This document shows positions 42,803 to 54,500 of a stretch of DNA of 64,000 nucleotides, in pieces (the first letter of the stretch is position 1; each line of letters starts with the position of its first letter). Where the stretch lies: assembly GCA_009929375.1 (NCBI GenBank), contig SAAO01000015.1, positions 20,766-84,765 of the forward strand. Direction: 5' to 3'. The notes below the pieces were generated by a model. It was not told the DNA's origin. It did not search any database and was given only the letters and a program-made list of their open reading frames with translations. The position numbers and the translations under genes are program-made. The DNA comes from Bacteroidia bacterium. Its GTDB lineage: Bacteria; Bacteroidota; Bacteroidia; Bacteroidales; Paludibacteraceae.

Positions 42803-43035
42803 ACAAAAGAACAAAGAACAAAGACAAATTTTGAAACACGAAGACACAGAGACACGGACAGTAAGGTTTTAAGAATAAAAGGCAAGGTGATGAGTTTTGA
42901 GTCCTGAGTTTTGAGTTCTGAGAATTAAGAACTGAGAATAAAACCTGTGGCTCGTGTAATTAATTGAGAGCTATTTCTAAAGTCAGGAATTTTCAAATTT
43001 TCAAACTCTCAAATTTTCAAATTCAAACCCGGAAC
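42803..43035. repeat. Gap filled with several kinds of degenerate repeats
   Basis: Three sub-tracts: AACAAAGA/ACACAGAGACAC words (42806-42860), GAGTTTTGAGT/CTGAG words (42889-42945) and TTTCAAATTTTCAAA words (42990-43025), the last being the reverse complement of the 37.5-kb and 59.7-kb vocabulary. The 14-mer CAAGGTGATGAGTT at 42883-42896 recurs inverted at 59833-59846. Confidence 0.75.
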
Positions 43036-43053
43036 CCGAAACACTGAATAACA

Positions 43054-43626
43054 ATGATCCACAACTTCCGACATAGTCTGGAATACGAAAGAAGCATGGC
43101 TGCCCGGGCCGATGCTTTTTATAATGATGTGTTGGGCGCAAAGATTATCAGGCGTTTCAACAGCGATTCGGATGAGGATATGAGAATGCAACGCGAGGAT
43201 GTGGATGTGCTTATTGAGCGCAGGGGTATTGAATATCGTGTTTCGGAAAAATTCAGAGAGCACGATTATGACGATTTATATATTGAAATTTACAGCAAAT
43301 ATCCTGATACTCCGGGTTGGGTAATTACCGGAACTCCCAATGCAATTCTTTATTTCTTTCCTTCGTCGGTTTACTGGGTTACACATAAGTCGCTTTCTGA
43401 GTTTTGTGTGAATAAACTGTTTCCTGCTATTCCCAGAGCAGACATCGAAGAGATTTTCGAAACACACAAAACTTATCTGTCCAAATCAATAGTGCTCGAT
43501 AACAGCACAGTCGCTATTAAGCTTGTTCAGGCACACAATCATGATGGAGCCGACTGGGAAACTATCGGTGTTTGTGTTTCGTTTGATGTGCTTGCAAAGA
43601 ATGAAGTGCAATTCAAAAAAATGTGA
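43054..43626 (+). CDS. Unknown protein, possibly PD-(D/E)xK-like (190 aa)
   Basis: I do not recognise this family. The 190-aa soluble protein starts MIHNFRHSLEYERSMAARAD. A segment EDVDVLIERRGIEYRVSEKF (about residues 48-67), followed by DYDDLYIEIYSKYPDTPGW, resembles the core of restriction-endonuclease-like folds (acidic residue, strand, then a lysine), but the middle acidic residue of a strict E-x-K is shifted, so this remains a guess. The second half has no motif I can name. Coding character is good and a strong terminator follows at 43726-43765. It stands alone, with repeats upstream, an opposite-strand regulator downstream and no operon partner. Confidence 0.65.
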   Translation: MIHNFRHSLEYERSMAARADAFYNDVLGAKIIRRFNSDSDEDMRMQREDVDVLIERRGIEYRVSEKFREHDYDDLYIEIYSKYPDTPGWVITGTPNAILYFFPSSVYWVTHKSLSEFCVNKLFPAIPRADIEEIFETHKTYLSKSIVLDNSTVAIKLVQAHNHDGADWETIGVCVSFDVLAKNEVQFKKM

Positions 43627-43725
43627 TCTGAAAGTAAGCAGTAGTTAGTGAATGGGGGAGTGCTGAAAAGATGCTATTTATAGTTTGTAGTTTTTCAATA
43701 CTGAGAATTCTGTTTTAAAAAAAAT

Positions 43726-43765
43726 CAGGCAAATCGGATGATATTCTGATTTGCCTGCTTTTTTT
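43726..43765 (+). terminator. Terminator of the 190-aa gene
   Basis: Perfect arms CAGGCAAATC (43726-43735) and GATTTGCCTG (43748-43757) followed by C and a run of seven T. Confidence 0.85.
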
Positions 43766-43862
43766 GTAGTCCTGCCTGATAAAGTATCTAATTTATCTTC
43801 CTTAAAATGACTCTACAAAAGTGGATGCTTTTGCAGAGAGATTTGAAAATACTATTGAATAA
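43766..43862 (+). pseudogene. Decayed coding remnant, related to the one at 55448-55561
   Basis: With one frameshift this stretch reads VVLPDKVSNLSSL then NDSTKVDAFAERFENTIE and a stop. It aligns with VALLDEISNLEFLNDFAKVV at 55448 onward and both copies directly follow a hairpin. DNA identity is high over about 60 bp (words ATCTAA, ATGACT and CAAAAGTGG). The parent gene is not recognised. The rest of the 383-bp gap 43627-44009 shows no gene. Confidence 0.45.
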
Positions 43863-44009
43863 TCTGATAATTGAAAACCAGAGTAATTTAAGTTTGAGAA
43901 ACGTGCACCTGATTTTTGAAAAAGGCTTGTCAGGCACACCGAAATAGTTGAAATATGTAGATTATGTCAGAGTTTTAGTTGTAAGTTAGGAGCGGTTTAA
44001 GGCCGGATA

Positions 44010-45143
44010 TTATTGTTCTGTTAAGATATTTTTCTTTTGAAAATATTCGGATGGCGATATGCCCGTAACCTGTTGAAAATTGCGCAAAGCCGTAGAACGC
44101 GAACGAAAACCTACATAAAAGAATGCTTCCTGAAAATTCATCGATTTCCCGGATTCAATCTGTTGCATAAAGTCGTCGATGCGTAATTTTTTAATATAAT
44201 TCGTGTAATTCTCATAACCATTGTCCTGCAAAACCTGAGCGAGTGTTGTGCGGTTGGTATAAAGTTCGGAAGCCAGGGTGTTAAGAGATAAATCCGGATC
44301 GCGCCAGGCATTGTTATCTTTCATATAAGTTTCAAGGCGTTTCAACAGTACTGAATTTCTGTGTTCAATTACCGTTTTCGTGTTCAACGAAGCAGGTTTG
44401 ATATCGTCTGCTATAATCTCCTCTTCAACATTGTCTTTATATTCAACAGGAGTCGCTATTGTTGGTTTTCCTATCAGACGATCGAACAGTTCGAGGTATA
44501 CAATGTACAGACTGCAACCTACGCTTACATAATAATAAACAATATGAATGAGATCGTTATTAAAAATAACTACCAGTATATAGGCAACAATATTTAGCAA
44601 AAAGGTGATGATGTATTTGTTTATCCACACCCTGTCCGAATTATGATAAAGTTTTGTGCGATAAAGATATAAGATAAAAAGTATCGGACTAAACATTAAA
44701 AAGGCGAGTAAGAGTCGAAACCAAACCTCAAACCGGTCGGCATGTGCTACCATTTCAATTAGCGAGCTATAGGGAGTATATTCCACACCTGCCCACGAAC
44801 TGATAAAATAAACAATCAGCAAAAGCAACCACAGAGCAAATAGTTTTAAGAAACGCAGGAGATTAAGCCAGCCGGGAGAAATAACCTCTAAAGGGTACAC
44901 GATATAAGAGAATACCATAAAATTTGCCAACAACAACAATTTTGCAGATACCACAAATTCGGGCTCAACACCACTGATAAGGTCGAAAAATCGGGGAAGA
45001 TAATTTAACACAGAATAAAATACAATAATAGCCAGAATTACCCGTGAACGTTCGCCGGACTTACGCCGAAGTATCAGTAATACCGATGCCAATAAGAGCA
45101 CAAATGCCCCGGAAAAAACAGTAGCTATATAGAAATAATGCAT
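44010..45143 (-). CDS. Membrane-anchored AraC-family regulator (377 aa)
   Basis: Transcription factor with an integral-membrane sensor half. Residues about 1-230 contain six to seven hydrophobic segments (FLLLASVLLILRR, FLKLFALWLLLLIVYFIS, LLLAFLMFSPILFILYLY, YYYVSVGCSLYIVYLELF); residues about 265-372 are the AraC DNA-binding domain with two helix-turn-helices (DLSLNTLASELYTNRTTLAQ; FQEAFFYVGFRSRSTALRNF and GISPSEYFQK). This 7TM-AraC layout occurs in Bacteroidota; the signal is unknown. It is divergent from the 3180-aa LamG gene, with a 360-bp shared control region, so that gene is a candidate target. Confidence 0.85.
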   Translation of the reverse strand: MHYFYIATVFSGAFVLLLASVLLILRRKSGERSRVILAIIVFYSVLNYLPRFFDLISGVEPEFVVSAKLLLLANFMVFSYIVYPLEVISPGWLNLLRFLKLFALWLLLLIVYFISSWAGVEYTPYSSLIEMVAHADRFEVWFRLLLAFLMFSPILFILYLYRTKLYHNSDRVWINKYIITFLLNIVAYILVVIFNNDLIHIVYYYVSVGCSLYIVYLELFDRLIGKPTIATPVEYKDNVEEEIIADDIKPASLNTKTVIEHRNSVLLKRLETYMKDNNAWRDPDLSLNTLASELYTNRTTLAQVLQDNGYENYTNYIKKLRIDDFMQQIESGKSMNFQEAFFYVGFRSRSTALRNFQQVTGISPSEYFQKKNILTEQ

Positions 45144-45365
45144 TACCTGTATTAGTTAATGGAATGAATGTAAGGAATATAAAACCGGCATCAGACATTA
45201 AACGCCGAAATACAAAGCCTTAAAGAATTTAATCAAAAGGAAAACAATGCGCAAATTTAATAAATTCGTGGAAATAATGCTTATGTTTCAAAAAATTAAG
45301 TTTTGATTAAATTCAGAACGACAATACATTCCATTGACAGAATTTTGCCAAGAAAACACTAAAAT

Positions 45366-45431
45366 TTGTAAATATGAATTTGCAATATTGTAAATATGAC
45401 ACATGACATGGGTAGTTTAATTCTAATTTTG
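45366..45431 (+). promoter_or_regulatory. Promoter of the giant gene with 22-bp-period direct repeats
   Basis: The 12-mer TTGTAAATATGA occurs exactly at 45366-45377 and again at 45388-45399, a 22-bp period (two helical turns). A -7 box TAATTTTG is at 45424-45431 with no -33 TTTG; the second repeat ends 24 bp upstream of it. Direct repeats about 21-22 bp apart next to a -33-less promoter are the usual arrangement for LytTR-type regulators, and a LytTR response regulator is encoded just after the giant gene. The rest of the 360-bp gap 45144-45503 shows nothing further. Confidence 0.5.
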
Positions 45432-45503
45432 CTTTTCAAAATTTAATTTATTGAAAACATCGGTTTGGTAGTAAAATATAGAATTTCAAATAATACAAAT
45501 CAT

Positions 45504-48500
45504 ATGAAAACAAAATCCGGTTTATTTGTGCCGTTCAGCATGAGCGGGTTAATTTTATTCTTGTTCCTGGCTTTTTCAATGCAGGTCAAAGCGGGTGCTG
45601 ATTCGTACTTCAACCCAACGAACAGGGATCAGTTAAATGTAACATTACCTTCGGGTGTTAATGGTTATAATTATGTTGACTTTAGAATTTTTTCTCACAC
45701 GTCAACACCCTATTCCGATAGGATGAATTATATCACCATGTCCTATCAGGATGCTCAGGGAGCTTATGTACAATTCATGGCCTACGGAATGGCAGATTTT
45801 GATCATCCGGTAAATAGCAATTTCTTCTCATCGACTAATTTTGGGAACAGCGTTTCTACCGGTGTTGTAAGCTATCTGGGTTCTGTAAATGGTTCAAATA
45901 CGGATTTGAGATATTTGAATTTTCGATGGTACTATCCCCAGAATCTGGCTGGTAAAACGGTTAAATTTCAGTGTAACTGGAAATGGGAGTTGGATTGGTG
46001 GTGTTGCAGTAAATTTAGTTCGGGCATTGATTATAGCTTAAGTATAGCGCTGCCCGCTTATAATCCGGCTCAGTTGTCAGGTCCGGTACTGAAAGCAATT
46101 GACGGCTCAGCCGATGGCAAATGGTTTAATTTTAAGTGGGATAGTTATGATGTATCACTTGGAAATACTACCCTGGAACTGTACAGCGATAATGCGTACA
46201 CAAATAAAAAATATACCAGCCCTACGGCAACAGGTGTTGCAGGATCGGTAAACATAGGATTAGGTGCTTTAAATAAAGTGAATACGGTTTATCCGCGCCT
46301 TATTTATACCACAGGTAGTGGAAATGCAGTAAAGGTTTACACTAAAAATCTGAATCCATCGAATGTGGCAGGTTTTCCGAATCCGGTATTAGGTACCTGT
46401 AGCTTCGACCCCTGTTCGAAAACGGCTTCTTTAAACTGGACTTATGCAAATCCAGCACAAATAGATGCGAACTCCAAAGTATATATTTATCGTAAAGTAA
46501 ATGATGGAAGCAGCTCTATATATACGCTTATTACTCCAAGCGGCTTAGGAATGAATGTGGTGTCGTACAACGATAATGACGCGGGGCTGGCATGGGATAA
46601 AAAATACACTTATATTGTCAGAACGATTCCAAATTTTCTGAATGCCACTTCGGTAAACTTTACCAAAACGGATGCACATACCTATTTGCCTGAATTGCAG
46701 GCAAAAACAGATATCACGACTTCGCGTCTGAAAATTGATTTCAGCAGCTTTACTGCTGTGGGCAATATTGCAGTAGTTTCGCCTGCAAAAGCAGCTAATG
46801 CAGAATTAAGCTGGAAAATGACCTGGTGTACAAACAATCCTGCTAATATTACTATCCGACGTATCAATCTGATTAACTCGCTGGACGTAAAAGAATTTAT
46901 TGTGTCAGGAAATTCGCAGAAATATGTGGATTATACAGCTGTAAATGCAGTGCCATACAGATACCAGATACAACTGGATAATAACGGAAGAATTGATACC
47001 AGTGAATGGAGGGACGTGAAAATTGTCGACAAAGCTAAATTCCTGAATCTGACTACCACAAAGGGAGTCTTAAATGATCGCATTAAGTTGTCATGGGAAA
47101 TAGATAAGCCGCTATTGAATGATAAATTCGTAATTTACAGAAAGATATACGACAATGGCTCAAAAGTATTTAATTATGAAATGATTGGCGAAAAGCAATC
47201 GGGTAATAAGATAGAAAACTGGGAGGATATGTCGGTTTCACCGGGAATATTATATCAGTATCAGATTAAATCATATTATCAGCCGGCCACAGGAGATCCG
47301 GTGGAAGTGTTTACTGCCGATTCGGTGGGTTTAGGTTTCAGTCAGCCAATAGGAACCATAAGTGGTAATATAGTATTTGGTTCGGGTACAGCAGTCGGAG
47401 GCGTAAATGTATCGGTTGAGAATCAGGATGTGGACCAGAAACTTTACAAAAGCATCCAATTTAATAAACAGGGCACTCAGTTTGGCGGTGTTGCAAAGTT
47501 AAAACCTGCTAAGCATGGTTGTATTGCCAATGGATTTACCTGGCAGGCATGGTTGAAACCGGCCAACAGAACGCAGGCAAATGCATATATTTATGAACTG
47601 AGGGATGAGTATTCGATAAGACTGGAAGGAAATGCCATAAAGGTTTATGTGCATGACAGGTCTAAAACGGAGCCCCGGATTATCACTAATATTGCTAATG
47701 TTTCAGCTGATAAATTCTTCCATTTTTCATTAAGCTATAACGCCACAAGCCGATGGCTGAAAACTTACCTGAATGGAATTGTATCAGACAGTATTCAACT
47801 GGATGCGGCTTATGCCTGTAAGAATACAACCACTGCAGAGGCTAAATTAGCTTCGCCATATCTGTCGTCAGCTGCCAATTTCGTGGGAAATATAGATGAG
47901 ATGCGTTTGTGGAACAGAGCATTGACAAGTGCTGAAGTTAACTCAAACTTTGATCGTTATCTGGCAGGAACTGAACTGGATTTGATAGGTTACTGGCAAA
48001 TGGATGAAGGCATTAATAATTTTATTTTCGATAAATCTAACATAAGTAAAAGTTACAACGAAAATCACATTTCACTGGTTGGAGCTGTTACTTCGGATGC
48101 CGTACCTACGCTGGATCAATTGTCGATTAAAACAACTACTGACATTAATGGAAACTATATTATTCAGGGGGTTCCCTACAAAGGAAACGGCTCAACCTAT
48201 CAGGTTGTACCGGCACTGGGAACACATGAATTTGAACCGGCCAAACAATTAATATTCATTGGAGGTACCAGTTCAGAAGTTCAGAGTAAAATCAGTTTCA
48301 AAGATGTTTCTTCGTTTAAAATAAGTGGAAATATCTTCTACGAAAATACAACTTATCCGGTTGAAGGTGTTGAGTTTTTAGTGGATGGAAATACCTGTAC
48401 ACGGGATAATGTAGTAATACTTTCGGATGCAAACGGACATTACGAAATTGATGTACCGATAGGAGAGCATAAAATCACATTGCGCAAGAATGGACACGTT

Positions 48501-51500
48501 TTCGCCGATGCTTTTGATGATGCCAGCCTGAAACTGGGTATGAAGTATAACTTTAATGTGAATAAATCGAATGTTGATTTTGTCGACAAGACAAAAGTAA
48601 CTTTGGTAGGACGCGTGACGGGTGGAAACATTCAGGAAACAAAACCTATTGGATTTAACAGAAGTAAAGCCAATATAGGGGTTGCAGAAGTTACTTTACA
48701 ACCCAAGCAGAAACAAAAGTACAGCTTAAATAATACGGCAGCTGATTCATTGCTGTATAATAGCAATGATAAAGACATTAAAAGTGTATCTAAGGTTAAG
48801 AAGGGTGATGATATTATCAGAATAGTGACCGACCCAGCAAATGGGGAATTCTCTGTTCAGGTTCCGCCTGTTCCAATGATAGTTACGGATGTAAAAGCAG
48901 TTAATTTAAGTAAAGAAGCTTTCAAATATGGTAATCTGCCTTCTGTGGATATGAATCCTATGGTTTTCAGCGTTGATACTATTCACAACGGGACTAAAAT
49001 TGTTGATGGCGTCAGTACAATCGCTATAGATTCGTGCAAATACAATCAGCGATTAATTATTACTTACACTGCGCCCAAAGCCGAATTTATTATTCGCGAT
49101 ATGAATTATGATTGGAGTGCCTTTGGCGACAGCTTGTATAATTATGTAAATCCTAACAATCCGGCAGAAGATAAAACTTTATCGTTGGTAACCAAAAGTG
49201 CAGGTGGAGTAGCGAATTACCTCGCGAATAAACCGGTATTTACACAGGGAAATTATTATACATTCGATATTGTGGCATACGAAAAATACATTAACCCTGC
49301 TACAAATGATAGTGATTTTGTGTACCTTAAGAATGCAACTATCACTATTGAAAATAAAATAAGTACGAAGAGCGAAAAAACAGTATATGAGCTCGACTCA
49401 CTGGGTAGGTTTACATACAGGTTTATGGCGGGAGGTCCGAATATCATTTATCCTCACTGGAAAGAAATGACAGCAAGTATTGATCACAATGGTGTAACAG
49501 AACCATGGACCGAAACGTTGGTGGCTGTAGTATTAGGAGCTGTTCCGGTTGGCGGAGTCGATTTTATTACCAAAGGTCCCGACCAGGTAATTGCAGTGTT
49601 GCGCGACCCTCCGGGATCGAATAGTTATGCCACACTCGAAAAGGGATCAAGTATATCGAATACAAGATCCTACACAGGTATCGGCAAAGAATCGACAGGA
49701 CATAAATTCATAGCAAATCTTGGAGGTAAGGTTACAATAAATGCTATGGTCACAGAAATCGAAACAGCAAATAAACTTGATATCGGAGGAGGAATAGAAC
49801 AATCGGTAGAAGGATCGGATGGTACATCGCGCACTGAATCCTATTCGTTTAGTGAATCCATTTCCACTTCATCTTCGACCGATTATATCGGAGCTAATGG
49901 CGATTTGTATATAGCCAATTCATCAAACATTGGTTTTGCCAAATGTTATCAGCTTTCATTAAAGTCGACAGGAGGGCCAAATCTTGGTTCAAGTTATATA
50001 TTTGTGCCCATGGGCGATTCAACAGCTGTGAGATATACTCAAAGTCATATTGTAAATACATTAATTCCCAAATTAAAAGAATTAAGAAACAGTTTGCTGG
50101 AAACTACTACGACACCCAACAAAACACCCGGTGCTAAGTCGAAGTATTATACAACTAAATCAATTGAGGATGAAGATTTTGGTACAAACGGAACTTATGA
50201 ATGGATAAGACCTGCAGTAATAACTGAAAAAGTTTATATTGATTCCGTATTGTTTTATAACAATCAGATCAACAACTGGGAAAAAGTAATCCGCGATAAC
50301 GAACTGGAAAAATTGCATGCCTCGGGTAAAGCGCCGGCGGAGTATAAAAGTGACATAAAGTACAACGTAAAAAACATTTCGTTTGATGCAGGTGCAATTC
50401 TTGGCAACACATATACCCGTACTTCAAATACTACGAAATCACATAGTGCTGCGTGGGAATTGATGGCTGTTTTCACATCGGAAGCGGGTTTAACCGTCAA
50501 TGATTTCGGATTTACAATCGAAAACGAAGCACAAGCCGGTGGTGGTGAGGAAATGTCGGAAGAAAATGCAATCGAAAATACCGTAACTTATTCCTATACC
50601 CTGGAAGATGGCGATGCCGGTAACTATTTTTCTGTGGATGTATTTACACCCGAATCCTATACGGTAACTCCCGAAGCGAAGGTGCATTTGAACTACGACG
50701 GGAAAGACGAGAAAAGCTTCGCTGTAAGTAATGTCGAACGCGAAGGCGGACCGATATTTGTTACACGTGGTGGTAATTCTTCATGTCCTTACGAAGGTGA
50801 AGATCTAAGTGTGGTTTACAAAGTATCCGGCAAACCGGTTGCGTTAAACACTGCTACAGTTCAGATCGAAAAACCCGGTATTAATGTGCTTGTGCCTTCA
50901 GTTACAGGAGTTACATCGGGCAAACAGGCTACTTATGAAGTGGATCTTCTGAACTACTCTGAAACTACAACCAGTTCATGGTTCCAGCTTTCGGTTGACG
51001 CAGCTACGAATCCAAACGGTGCCATTATCAGCATCGATGGTACACCGCTTACCGAGCCCCGTTTGTTCCTGATTCCTCCAAAGCAGGCAGTCAGAAAAAC
51101 CATACGATTGAGTCAGGGAGGATCGGATGATTTGAGTTTCGAAAACATTAAACTCTTATTCGAATCGCCATGTGATGGCGCAATAAGTTCTGAAGCTCTT
51201 ATTTCGGCAGCCTTTACGCCTTCGTGCAGTGATATTACGCTACAGATTGACGACCGTATTGTAAATACCAGTACAGGTACTGATCTGAATATTGTATTGA
51301 AAGATTTTGATAAAAGCTATAAGAATTTTGCAGGTATCTTACTTCAATACAAAGGTGTAAATGAATTAAACTGGCGAATGGCAAAAGAATTTGTACTTGA
51401 CAGTGCCATAATGAAACCTTCGAAGGGCTTTGTTAAAATTGGAAGTGGCGATGTACAAATTAAGTATACATTCCCAATGAAAGATGAGCCGGATCAAAGC

Positions 51501-54500
51501 TATCAGTTCAGAGCACGAACAATTTGTGCAGGTGATATTTACAACGAAACACCGGTTATCACTGTCATAAAAGACATGAAAACACCTCAGTCAATGGGAT
51601 TACCGTCTCCTTCAAATGGAATATTAACTCCTGAAACTGAGGCTTCGGTCACATTCAACGAAAAAATTCAGGTCGAAAAAATTGCTAATACAGATGTTCA
51701 GGTTTGGGGAGTGTTGAATGATTACCAGCAAACAGATAATGTTGGATTACAGTTTGATGGAAACCAGAAAGCATTTACTGAAATGCCGATAAATCTGCAA
51801 AGCAGCTTCACCATTGAAGGAAAAATGCTTATCGATCCAGCCAATGGCACAGGTAACATCTTCAGCATGGGCGAAGGAAGTAATAAGATTGCATTGGAGG
51901 CTGTTGGAAACAATTTAAAAGTTTCAGTTGGTTCCGGATTTACAAAACAAACAACCGGTTTGGTTGCAGATGCTAGCTTCCAGTACTTTGCATTAAGCTA
52001 CGATAGCAATAATAATAAATTAGAGTTGATGTTGTGGAGTAATGCCAATAAAAAACAGGGGTCAGTTTTCGTAGAGAATCTAGCTGAAGGAATTGCTCCG
52101 AATGGCCGCCTCATTATTGGAGATGGATTTAAAGGTTTAGTTCGTCAATTAAGTGTTTGGAGTGAAGCGAGGTCGGCTAACACTATTACAACCGACAGAT
52201 CGGGCACTAAAACCGGAAATGAACTGAATCTGGTAGGATACTGGTTGATGGATGAAGGCTATGGTACAACAGCTGTTGATAAAGCCCGTGGCAGAAACCT
52301 GAATGTTGGAAGTTCGTGGTTTATTTCAAACCGTGGATTTGCGACAGAGCTGAACGGCTCCAATCAGGTGGTTGTGAAATCCGGACATATTCCATTTACA
52401 AAAGAGAGTGATTTCTCTCTCGAGTTCTGGTTCCGTGGTCAGGCTGGTCAGAAAAATGCAACACTTTATTCCTGCCTTGGCGATGCAGCAGCAACCGCTA
52501 AAAACCTTATGGTAGCATTTAATGAAGATGGAAATTTAGCGCTTACAACCAATGGAACTTCGACCCGACTGAATTCGGGAGATGTGCTGGATAATGCATG
52601 GCACCATTTTGCATTGAGTGTTTTACGCTCCGGAAATGCAAATGTCTTTATTGATGGTGTACTGAAATTCCAGACATCTTCCACTAATATCGGAGGAATG
52701 GCTTCCGACTCGGTAGCTTTCGGAGCCCGTCGCTGGTATGCAGCCGGTGCAACCAAGGCCACTATTGATAACAGATTTAAAGGTTCAATCGATGAAATCA
52801 GAATCTGGAACAGTGCTCTGACAGGTGACAATGTCCGGTTGGATATGCGATCGAAACTTGCCGGAAATGAAACAGGCCTGGTTGCGTACTATCCTTTTGA
52901 AGATGTGAATAGCTCAAATGACATTGTTTCGTCGGTAGAAGATCTTTCAATTCCGGCTTATTCCTCTATGGATAATGGTGGGTCTGCTTTGGCCAAAAAT
53001 GTGACTTTTGCAGATAATACGCCTTCAATAAAGGCAACACGTCCGAGAGTAAAATTGAATACCACACTCACTTCATCCGACAATAAAATTGTGATAAACA
53101 TCAATGAAGATGCCAACCGCATTGAAAATTGTATTCTGGAATTTGAAGTTGAGCGCATCATGGATTTGAATGAAAACACATTGGCTTCTCCGTTAAAATG
53201 GACAGCATTTGTGGATCAGAATCGTCTGAAATGGCAAACAGAAACAGTAAATCTTAAGAAAGAAGTATTGGAGCCTTTGACATTTGAAGCGACAATCACA
53301 AACAGCTCAGGTAAATTTGAAAATTATGTGATAAGTGGCCTGCCGGGTTGGTTGTCTGCGAATAAAACTTCAGGAACACTTGATCCCTTGGAAAAAACAA
53401 CATTGACTTTCACGGTTGATAAATCGGCCAATATCGGCGCATACGAGTGTGAACTTCGTCTTACAGGAAGTAAGAATATCGATGAGGTATTGCCTGTTGT
53501 TTTGAAAGTTACCGGCCCGCGTCCTGACTGGACTGTGAACCCTTACGATTTTGAATCGTCGATGAATATTATCGGTAAAATTCAGATTGAAGGTGTTTAT
53601 CAGGAAGACAGCGAAGATGTTTTGGCTGCATTTATCGGAACAAAATGTGTAGGTATTGTTAATCCTAAGTTTAGTAAAGTGCTCAATAGCTACATATTAT
53701 ACATGGATGTGTACGGAAATGCTGAAGATGCTGCCAAAGCGCTCACATTCAGTTTGTGGGATGCAGGTACAGGACGTATCTATCCGGGTGTTGATGTGGC
53801 AGGAGGTGCGTTGACATTCTCGTCCGGTTCAACTATCGGAAGTGTTTCGGCAGCTAAAATATTCAATGCAACCGATAAAGTGGAACAGCAATTGACGATC
53901 AGAAAAGGCTGGAACTGGGTATCAACCAATGTGGTAAACAGCTCACCGTCGTTGCTCGATCAGATTAAGTCAGGTCTGGAAACCGATGGAATCAGTTTGA
54001 AATCGAAAACAGCATTTACCAATTATTCTGCTGCAGGTTCAAGCTGGTCGGGTTCTCTGACTTCTATCAGTCAATATTCCATGTATCTGGTTCGCTCGGC
54101 TCAGCCAAAATCAGTGAAAGTGATTGGTGCTACTGCCAAACAGGTTGATTATCCGATTACAATTGTTCCGGGCTGGAACTGGATTGGATATATACCTCAG
54201 TTTGTAACGCCGGTGAAGGAGGCTTTAAGTTCAATCAATGCCGTTGAAGGTGATCAGATAAAAGGTCAGATTGGTTTTGCAACCTATTCGGGCGGTAACT
54301 GGAATGGTAGCCTTGAATACCTTGTTCCCGGTCAGGGATATATGTTGAATTCGGCTGTTGGAACGAACAGAATGCTGACTTATCCGTCGCAATACATTTC
54401 AAGATTAAATGTGAAGCGGAAAGCAAATAATGATCAGGCTATGCACTGGACTTATAACGAATATGAGTTCCCGCAAAACATGACTGTTACAGCAATCGTA

